DNA of 12,178 nucleotides from an uncultured Holophagaceae bacterium. GTDB taxonomy: Bacteria > Acidobacteriota > Holophagae > Holophagales > Holophagaceae. Of the stretch, positions 6,665-12,178 are shown in pieces. The notes beneath the pieces are model-generated. The model was not told the DNA's origin. It ran no database searches and saw only the letters and a program-made list of their open reading frames with translations. Position numbers and translations under genes: made by a program. The DNA lies in contig CAITBU010000045.1 in NCBI GenBank assembly GCA_903890595.1, positions 1 through 12,178 on the forward strand. The letters run 5' to 3'. The stretch's first letter is position 1. Each line of letters starts with the position of its first letter.

Positions 6665-8785
6665 CTACCAGACCATGGTCCTCCGGACGATCTGCACGTC
6701 GGTGTAGGGATCGACGGGGGCGGGCATCAGGCCGGCGGGGCGCGGTGGCGTTCCCGTGGGCAGGCCCGGCAGGATCATCTCCAGGCTGAGGCGGGCACCG
6801 GGCGGCGCGTCCACGGTGAGGGTGAAGCTCGCCGCTGGGGCAAACCAGAGCAAGGGGCCGCCGGTGGGCAGGGGGCGGCCATCCAGGCTGAGGGCGGTCG
6901 GCCCATCGCTGCTGAAGGAAACCGCCAGCGCCTTCTTTGGCAGCGTGACCCGTAGCTCGCGGCCCGTGCGGTGCAGCTCTGGGACCGGCAGGCTCAGGGC
7001 CGGCGCGGGGCCGGCGAAGGCGCTACGGCCGCCCAGGCGGGTGGGCGCAGGGGTGAGTCCCAGCAGGGTGCGGGTCCAGAGGTCGGGCTTCTGGAAGCTC
7101 ACCCACTGGGCCGTGCCCGCATCTGCATCCTGGAGGAAGGCGAGGGTGCTGAGGTGCGGTCCCGTCTGGCGGGTGCCCACGGCGAAGCAGAACGCGCCGA
7201 CAGCCGCCGCCAGGGCCGGGGGCAGCCAGGCGCGGGTGGGCAGGGCGCGGCGCAGCAGGGGTAGCAAGGGCAGCAGGCCGAAGGCCGCCAGGGCACCCAG
7301 GAAGGGGGGCAGGCCGAAGCCCAGCAGGAGGGCCAAGTTGTGCCACATGGGCGGGAAGAGCAGCAGCAGGGGTAGGGTCGCCACCCAGGGCCGCTCCCAC
7401 CACAGCGCCCCCAGAGCGAAGAGCAGCGGCCAGAGGAAGAAGTAGGAGGCGGCGGGCAGCAGGGCCGTGGTGGCCACCAGGGCCGCCAGCCACCAGGCCA
7501 GCGCGCCCAGGGCCAGGCCCCGGCCTTCGGTCCGCCGGAGGGCTCGGCTCCAGGCCAGCACCGCCGCCGCCAGGGCCAGGAGCGCCAGGGCCACCTCGAA
7601 CCAGCGGGTGCCGTAGGGATCGTGGTTCGGGACCGCCTGGCGGAAGGGGTTGGCCAGGAGGCCCAGGCCCCAGCCCACCAGGGCGCCCAGCACCAGGGTG
7701 CCGAGGCTCAGGCCCAGGCCCAGGAAGAAGCCCTGCACCAGGCCTGCGTCCCGCCGAGCCCGCCACAGGACCGCGCCGAAGGCCGCCAGGGCCAGCAGGG
7801 TCAGGGGCCACACCAGGGTGGCGGGATACCAGAGCAGGATGCGCCCCAGAAGGTCGAAGTAGATGGCGTCGCCCGTGCCCTGCGTGAGGGCGGCGAGGTC
7901 GGCGGCGAGGAAGTGCCGACCGAGGGCCAGCACGGTGGCGCCCTCCTGCTGGAGGCTGCGCAGGTCCAGTGCCTCTGGTGTATCGAGGGCGGTGTGGTAG
8001 TGGGACCAGTGGTCCACAAAGGCGAAGTTGAGGCCCGCCATGCCGGCCTTCTTGAACACGGTGAGGTCCGTGTCGTTGGGGAGCATTTTGTACAGCGCGT
8101 AGGTCAGGGAGGAGGCGTGGGGTGAGGGGGCGGCGGCGGCAAAGGCGCGAATCAGGGGCAGGTTGCGGTCGCTGGTCTCGAACATGAAGACCGGGCCGCC
8201 GCCCCCCCGGGCCTCCAGGTTCAGTACCAGGGTCGGGGTCTGCTGGTCCAGGCTGGCCACGTAGGCCCGGGCGCCCAGCAGACCCACTTCTTCGGCATCG
8301 GTGATGAGAATGCGGAGGGTGTTCCGGCCCGTGCCCAGGGCCCGGGCGGCCTCCAGCAGCGTCGCCACGCCCGCGCCATCATCGGCTGCCCCCGGCCCGG
8401 TCCCATGGGTGTCGTAGTGGGCCGCCAGCAGGAGGGTGCCCGTGGGGTTGGTGGCCGGCCGCTCGGCGATGATGTTCTCCACCGTGGCCAGCACCACCCG
8501 CCGACCTTGGACCTCGTGCACCACGTCCTTCTGGATGCGGGTGCTGAAGCCCAGCTGCTGGAGGGCCGCTACCAGGTGGTCCCGCACCCGGTCGTGCTCG
8601 GCCGAGCCCAGGGGATGGGGGGCACGAGAGATGGCCCGCACCTGGACCAGGGCCCGCTCAGCCGAAAAGACCTCGGCGGGCGCACTGGCCGGAACCGGTG
8701 CCGGCGGGGCCTGCAGCCAGAGCACCGAGGCCGTGGCCAAAAGGAGGATCAGCCAGATGCCCAGGGGTCGCTGGAGGGATCTCAT
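6665..8785 (-). CDS. Membrane-anchored M28 family metallopeptidase
   Basis: A 706-residue protein with an N-terminal signal anchor (residues 9-25), an M28 zinc-aminopeptidase domain (about 40-300), a polytopic membrane region (about 317-537, roughly eight hydrophobic segments) and a C-terminal presumably extracytoplasmic tail (545-706). Start: ATG 8785 with GGAGG six bases upstream. Zinc and catalytic residues expected for M28 are present: H123 and D125 (AHYDTH), D135 (GAADDGAG), E165-E166 (TDAEEVGLLG), E191 (NLEARG) and H264 (SHYHT). The peptidase domain should therefore be active, cleaving peptides outside the cytoplasm. The domain order resembles the eukaryotic Fxna/ERMP1 and vacuolar Pff1 membrane proteases. 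The gene lies 32 bases downstream of the phosphodiesterase gene and is probably cotranscribed with it. Its stop codon is three bases from that of convergent thrC. The substrate is unknown. Confidence 0.88.
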   Translation of the reverse strand: MRSLQRPLGIWLILLLATASVLWLQAPPAPVPASAPAEVFSAERALVQVRAISRAPHPLGSAEHDRVRDHLVAALQQLGFSTRIQKDVVHEVQGRRVVLATVENIIAERPATNPTGTLLLAAHYDTHGTGPGAADDGAGVATLLEAARALGTGRNTLRILITDAEEVGLLGARAYVASLDQQTPTLVLNLEARGGGGPVFMFETSDRNLPLIRAFAAAAPSPHASSLTYALYKMLPNDTDLTVFKKAGMAGLNFAFVDHWSHYHTALDTPEALDLRSLQQEGATVLALGRHFLAADLAALTQGTGDAIYFDLLGRILLWYPATLVWPLTLLALAAFGAVLWRARRDAGLVQGFFLGLGLSLGTLVLGALVGWGLGLLANPFRQAVPNHDPYGTRWFEVALALLALAAAVLAWSRALRRTEGRGLALGALAWWLAALVATTALLPAASYFFLWPLLFALGALWWERPWVATLPLLLLFPPMWHNLALLLGFGLPPFLGALAAFGLLPLLPLLRRALPTRAWLPPALAAAVGAFCFAVGTRQTGPHLSTLAFLQDADAGTAQWVSFQKPDLWTRTLLGLTPAPTRLGGRSAFAGPAPALSLPVPELHRTGRELRVTLPKKALAVSFSSDGPTALSLDGRPLPTGGPLLWFAPAASFTLTVDAPPGARLSLEMILPGLPTGTPPRPAGLMPAPVDPYTDVQIVRRTMVW

Positions 8786-8817
8786 GGCTGGCCTCCGAGG
8801 GGTTCAGGGACGTCGGC

Positions 8818-9477
8818 TCAGAGCCCATCCACGATGAGCACGGCAGGCGTGAAGGGCAGGCCGGCGGCCTCGGCGGGGGTCTTCATGCCCCAGAGGGCGA
8901 GGCGGTCGGCATAGGGCGCCCACAGCTCCGGGCGGGCCTGCACGGCCTTGAGGGGCGGGTGCAGCCAGAGGGCCTCGGGCAGGTCGGCCAGCTCCTCGGC
9001 ACTCAGGTCCAGGGCTTCGTCCGTCTCCCACAGGAAGCCGCAGCGGGCGGTGAGGCAGGCGGCCCAGAGCTGCAGGACTTCGCTGTGCTCGAAGCTGCTG
9101 AAGAGCACCCGATCCAGGGCCTCGGCAGCCTCCACCGTGGCCAGGGCCTGCTGCCAGCCGGGCTCACCCTTCAGCTCCACGTTGATGAGGCGGGCTGGTA
9201 GGTCCAGAGCATCCGCGAGGCGGGGCAGGGGCTCGCCGTTCTTGAGGGCCGGCAGCTCCACCACCTTCATCTGGCGCAGGATGCCGCTGCCGTTGGCTGT
9301 GCGGTGCAGGTCCTCGTCGTGCAGGATCACGCTGACGCCATCCCGGGTGGGCTGCACGTCCAGCTCAAAGCCGTCCATGCCCGCCGCCAGCGCTGCGCTG
9401 AAGGCCTCCAAGGAATTCTCCAGGTGCGAAGCAGACAGGCCGCGGTGGCCCAGAATAAGCGAACGAGAGGCGACCAC
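8818..9477 (-). CDS. Glycerophosphodiester phosphodiesterase
   Basis: A GDPD-family TIM-barrel enzyme that hydrolyses glycerophosphodiesters to glycerol-3-phosphate and an alcohol. Counting from the GTG at 9477 it has 219 residues. Hallmarks: GHRG close to the N-terminus with its catalytic His, HLENSLEAF, the metal-binding FELDVQ (Glu and Asp), LHDEDLHRT with the second His, and NVELKGE. Start choice: the GTG at 9477 has GGAG five bases upstream, whereas the ATG at 9504 has no good site and adds nine non-conserved residues; both are possible. There is no signal peptide, so it is likely cytoplasmic (UgpQ-like). At about 220 residues it is at the short end of the family, and the C-terminal part is less conserved. 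It precedes the M28 peptidase gene in the same direction; no functional link is evident. Confidence 0.9.
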   Translation of the reverse strand: MVASRSLILGHRGLSASHLENSLEAFSAALAAGMDGFELDVQPTRDGVSVILHDEDLHRTANGSGILRQMKVVELPALKNGEPLPRLADALDLPARLINVELKGEPGWQQALATVEAAEALDRVLFSSFEHSEVLQLWAACLTARCGFLWETDEALDLSAEELADLPEALWLHPPLKAVQARPELWAPYADRLALWGMKTPAEAAGLPFTPAVLIVDGL

Positions 9478-9588
9478 AGCAGCTCCAGGAAGTGGTCCCA
9501 GCATAGCGGACCGGCCTTTCCTGCGTTGTGCCAGGCGACGGAGAAAAAACGGTTTGCAGTTTCTGGTTTTCCTCGAACACTAGCGACT

Positions 9589-10926
9589 TCAGATGACTTT
9601 GCCGGGATTGAAAATGTTGGCGGGGTCCAGGGCCTTCTTGATGGCGCGCAGGGTCTGGAGCTGGGCGGGGTCGGTGAGGGCCAGGAAGGCTTTGCGCTTG
9701 GCCAGGCCGATGCCGTGCTCACCGCTGAGGGCGCCCCCCAGGCTGAGGGCCAGGCGGAAGAGGGCCAGCAGCTGGGCCTCCAGGGCTTCGGGCTCCGTCG
9801 CTCCGGCGGCCAGCAGGTTCACGTGGAGGTTGCCGTCCCCCAGGTGGCCATAGGTCACGGCGGGGATGGCCAGGCGCTCGAGGCCGGCGAAGAACTCAGG
9901 CAGGCGGCTGCGGGGCACCACGATGTCCTCGCTGACCTTCTCCGGGTGGCGCTCCTTGAGGAAGGCGCTGGTGAGGCGGCGCAGGGCCCAGATGTTCTCC
10001 CGCTGACGGCCCTCGGAGGCCACCTCCAGGCCATCTGCCAGGGGTCCAAGGAGGTCCAGCAGGTCCGCCAGGAAGGGCTCGGCACTGCAGCCCCGCTCAT
10101 CGAACTCGAGGATGGCCAGGGCCTCGCCGGGGAGGCGACGGGCGGCTTCGGGGCCGTGGGCCCGCAGCTCTGCCAGCACCGCCGGGTCGAAGAACTCGAA
10201 GGCGCTGGGCAGGAACCCCGCCGCACCCAGGCGTCCCGGCAGCTCCAGGAGGTCCTCCCAGCGGCGGGCCGGCAGCAATAGGGTGGTGTGCTCGCGGGGC
10301 TGAGGGAGGAGGCGCAGCGTGGCCCCCACCAGGAAGCCGAAGATCCCCTCGCTGCCCACCAGCAGCTGGGCCAGGTTCGGACCGGCATTGGCCTTCACGC
10401 CATCGATGCCGAAGCGGTGGATGCCCCCATCGTCCATGAGCGCATCCACGGCCAGCACCCAGTGGCGGGTCATGCCGTACTTGCAGGCGTTGGGGCCGCC
10501 CGCATTGGTGGCCAGGGTGCCACCCAGGGCGCAGCTCTCCCAGGAGTTGGGGTCCGGTGGATAGAAGAGGCCGGCGGCCTCGGCAGCAGCCTTCACCTCT
10601 CGCAGCGGCGCACTGGCCGGGGCGCTGAGGCAGAGGTCTCGGGGGGAGAGGGCGATGGTGCCGGGCCACTCCGAGAGGTCCACCACCACCGTGCGGGGCG
10701 TGGGCACGCAGCCCCCGGCCTTGCCGGTGCCGGCACCCCGGGGCACCAGGCCGAAGCCCTCGCCCTTGGCGCGCTTGACCAGCTCCCGCAGGGCCGCCGG
10801 GCCGTGGGGCTTGACCACCGCCAGGGGCAGCACGCCGCGCACATGGGACTCATCCCGGAGCCAGGGCTCCAGCGCAGCCGGGTCCCGAATGACCGTGGCC
10901 TCGGGGAGGCCCTTGAGGGGGTCCAT
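9589..10926 (-). CDS. FAD-linked oxidase, GlcD / D-lactate dehydrogenase-like
   Basis: A 445-residue flavoprotein of the FAD_binding_4 plus FAD-oxidase C family (GlcD, D-lactate or D-2-hydroxyacid dehydrogenases). Start: ATG 10926, with a weak GGA four bases upstream. The frame runs on to 11076, but that part overlaps pyrH and is not family-like. FAD-domain motifs: VPRGAGTGKAGG (61-72), LGGTLATNAGGPNACKYG (134-151) and LLVGSEGIFGF (188-198). C-terminal motifs: GHLGDGNLHVN (360-370), SGEHGIGLAKRKAF (401-414) and LDPANIFNPGK (433-443). It probably oxidises a 2-hydroxyacid and passes electrons to a quinone or partner protein. No Fe-S partner subunit (GlcF-like) lies within the window, so the acceptor and exact substrate cannot be assigned. 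It is 47 bases downstream of pyrH and in the same direction. Confidence 0.88.
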   Translation of the reverse strand: MDPLKGLPEATVIRDPAALEPWLRDESHVRGVLPLAVVKPHGPAALRELVKRAKGEGFGLVPRGAGTGKAGGCVPTPRTVVVDLSEWPGTIALSPRDLCLSAPASAPLREVKAAAEAAGLFYPPDPNSWESCALGGTLATNAGGPNACKYGMTRHWVLAVDALMDDGGIHRFGIDGVKANAGPNLAQLLVGSEGIFGFLVGATLRLLPQPREHTTLLLPARRWEDLLELPGRLGAAGFLPSAFEFFDPAVLAELRAHGPEAARRLPGEALAILEFDERGCSAEPFLADLLDLLGPLADGLEVASEGRQRENIWALRRLTSAFLKERHPEKVSEDIVVPRSRLPEFFAGLERLAIPAVTYGHLGDGNLHVNLLAAGATEPEALEAQLLALFRLALSLGGALSGEHGIGLAKRKAFLALTDPAQLQTLRAIKKALDPANIFNPGKVI

Positions 10927-10973
10927 GGTTCCAGTGTGACGGAATGGGCGCTGGGCCGGAACGAAGGCCTGGC

Positions 10974-11678
10974 TCAGCCGACCATGGTGCCCACGGCCTC
11001 GCCCCGCACGGCCGCCAGGAGATTGCCCGGCTTGTTCATGTCGAAGACCAGGATGGGCATCTTGTTTTCCATGCACAGGGCGATGGCGGCGGCGTCCATG
11101 ACCCGCAGGCCCTTCTCCAGGACCTCCTGGAAGCTGATGCGATCGAAGCGGGTGGCCGTGGGGTCCAGCTTGGGGTCGGCGGAGTAGATGCCGTCCACGT
11201 TGGTGGCCTTCATGACCACCTCGGCGCAGACCTCATTGGCGCGCAGGGCGGCGGCGGTGTCCGTGCTGAAGTAGGGGTTGCCGGTGCCGGCGCCAAAGAT
11301 GACCACCCGGCCCTTCTCCAGGTGGCGGATGGCGCGGCGGCGGATGTAGGTCTCGGTGACCCGGGGCATCTCCAGGCCCGACAGGGTCCGGGTGAAGACG
11401 CCCTTGTGCTCCAGGGCGTCCTGGAGGGCCAGGGCATTGATCATGGTGGCCAGCATGCCCATGTGGTCGGCCGTGGTGCGGTCCATGCCCTTGGTGGCGC
11501 CCGCCACGCCGCGGAAGATGTTGCCGCCGCCGATGACGAGGCTGACTTCCACGCCCGACTCCCGGATGGCCTTCACCTGGTCCGCGATCATGGAGACGAC
11601 GGCGGGGTCGATGCCGTTCTTCTGGTCGCCCATGAGGGCCTCGCCCGAGAGCTTGAGGAGGATGCGCTTGTATTTCAT
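10974..11678 (-). CDS. pyrH: Uridylate kinase (UMP kinase)
   Basis: A 234-residue amino-acid-kinase-fold enzyme that phosphorylates UMP to UDP, the usual length for bacterial PyrH. Start: ATG 11678 with GGGAG five bases upstream. The frame stays open to 11738 through the terminator, but that 20-residue extension is not conserved. Motifs: LLKLSGEAL (7-15), IGGGNIFRG (49-57), DRTTADHMGMLATMINALAL (66-85), GTGNPYFSTDTAAALRA (131-147), KATNVDGIYSADPK (157-170) and DMNKPGNL (213-220). This pattern is specific to bacterial UMP kinase among amino-acid kinases. It lies downstream of tsf, the common bacterial order, but frr does not follow it here. A strong terminator precedes it, so it needs either read-through or a promoter in the roughly 40 bases after the hairpin, where I see only a poor match. 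Confidence 0.97.
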   Translation of the reverse strand: MKYKRILLKLSGEALMGDQKNGIDPAVVSMIADQVKAIRESGVEVSLVIGGGNIFRGVAGATKGMDRTTADHMGMLATMINALALQDALEHKGVFTRTLSGLEMPRVTETYIRRRAIRHLEKGRVVIFGAGTGNPYFSTDTAAALRANEVCAEVVMKATNVDGIYSADPKLDPTATRFDRISFQEVLEKGLRVMDAAAIALCMENKMPILVFDMNKPGNLLAAVRGEAVGTMVG

Positions 11679-11718
11679 GGTGACTCCCGGGCTTGAATCC
11701 AAAGGATGCCGTTCCAGA

Positions 11719-11757
11719 CTACAAAAAGGGCGGCCCAAACGGCCGCCCTTTTTGTAG
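11719..11757 (-). terminator. perfect 17-bp bidirectional terminator between tsf and pyrH
   Basis: ctacaaaaagggcggcc (11719-11735) is the exact reverse complement of ggccgccctttttgtag (11741-11757), around the loop caaac. On either strand a GC-rich stem core is followed by five T, so it reads as an intrinsic terminator both ways. It lies 13 bases beyond the tsf stop codon and ends the tsf transcript, with pyrH starting 40 bases further on. Confidence 0.9.
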
Positions 11758-11770
11758 CAGGTCGAAAGAG

Positions 11771-12178
11771 CTACTTGGCGGAGGCGACTTCCGCGGCGAA
11801 GTTCTCGCTGCGCTTCTCCAGGCCCTCGCCCATGATGTACTTCGTGAAGCGGCGGATGCTGAGCTTCTCGCCGATCTCCGCAGTCTTGGTGGACAGGTAC
11901 TGGCTGACCGTGACGTCGGGGTTCATGATGAACGGCTGCTCGAGGAGGCAGACCTCCTTGAAGATGCTGTTCATCTTGCCCTCGACGATGCGCTCGACGA
12001 TGTTGGCCGGCTTGCCGGTGGCCAGGGCCTGCTCGGTGGCAATGCGCTTCTCGGTCTCGAGGAATTCCGGGGTGATCTCTTCCTTGGTGACGAAGCGGGG
12101 CGCGGGGTCGGCGGCCGCGATGTGCATCGCGATCTCCTTGACCATGCGCTGGAAGCCCTCGGTGCGGGCCACGAAGTC
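11771..12178 (-). CDS. tsf: Elongation factor Ts, C-terminal part (5' truncated by the window)
   Basis: The frame is open to the right edge of the window, so the first part of the gene lies outside; 135 C-terminal residues are visible, ending at TAG (11771-11773 on this strand). They begin DFVARTEGF, the conserved TDFVA segment of the EF-Ts core, followed by AMHIAAADP, a helical stretch and the C-terminal core with QPFIMNPDVTVSQYL and RRFTKYIMGEGLEKR. EF-Ts is the nucleotide-exchange factor that regenerates EF-Tu-GTP in translation. A GTG codon near 12172 encodes an internal valine of DFVA and is not the start. The gene probably follows rpsB outside the window. The reading frame is intact in the visible part. 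Confidence 0.97.
   Translation of the reverse strand, partial: DFVARTEGFQRMVKEIAMHIAAADPAPRFVTKEEITPEFLETEKRIATEQALATGKPANIVERIVEGKMNSIFKEVCLLEQPFIMNPDVTVSQYLSTKTAEIGEKLSIRRFTKYIMGEGLEKRSENFAAEVASAK

Noticed and set aside
9505..9588. T-rich run on the minus strand downstream of the FAD oxidase as an intrinsic terminator
   Set aside because: There is a TTTTTT run but I cannot find a stable stem immediately before it.
10288..11187. 299-codon plus-strand frame antisense to the FAD oxidase and pyrH
   Set aside because: It is a GC-driven shadow of two clear genes; no domain and no ribosome site.
1..12178. CRISPR arrays, tRNA or rRNA genes, transposases, phage genes, toxin-antitoxin or defence systems
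   Set aside because: No regularly spaced repeats, cloverleaf-like segments or matching protein motifs were seen on either strand; the genes present are housekeeping or metabolic.

Overview
The window is high-GC, gene-dense chromosomal DNA of a bacterium. The gene content is mostly core metabolism and translation: threonine biosynthesis, UMP kinase and EF-Ts. The protein sequences and the high GC suggest an Acidobacteriota-like (Holophagae/Geothrix-type) genome. That placement is an impression from sequence style and has not been tested by a search. There is no rRNA, tRNA, CRISPR array, transposase or phage gene.

Layout. Positions 1-275 hold the 3' end of a CBS-domain protein (+). It converges on a Tat-signal NAD-dependent epimerase/dehydratase-like gene (308-1426, -). 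A divergent intergenic stretch of about 325 bp (1427-1751) then holds a sigma70-type promoter, a short Thr/Ile-rich leader ORF and two mutually exclusive RNA hairpins, all upstream of the threonine genes. The threonine cluster runs on + as thrA (aspartokinase-homoserine dehydrogenase fusion, 1752-4229), thrB (4229-5233, overlapping thrA by one base) and thrC (5375-6661). A 26-bp near-perfect inverted repeat built from an 8-nt unit, with T-tracts on both sides, sits between thrB and thrC. thrC converges, with a 3-bp gap, on a minus-strand block: M28 metallopeptidase with a polytopic membrane region (6665-8785), glycerophosphodiester phosphodiesterase (8818-9477), GlcD-like FAD oxidase (9589-10926), pyrH (10974-11678) and, after a bidirectional intrinsic terminator, the 3' part of tsf (11771-12178).

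How the genes work together. ThrA catalyses the first and third steps from aspartate towards threonine and carries the two ACT domains expected for threonine feedback. ThrB and ThrC convert homoserine to threonine. The leader upstream of thrA looks like a complete ribosome-mediated attenuator: Thr/Ile control codons, an antiterminator pairing (1661-1671 with 1700-1710) and a competing 11-bp terminator (1698-1724). Enzyme feedback and transcript attenuation would then both respond to threonine. tsf and pyrH are the usual translation/pyrimidine neighbours, but a strong terminator separates them here and pyrH is followed by an oxidase instead of frr.

The two most notable elements are the threonine attenuator at 1528-1732 and the thrB-thrC inverted repeat at 5245-5324. 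Neither belongs to a protein-coding gene proper.
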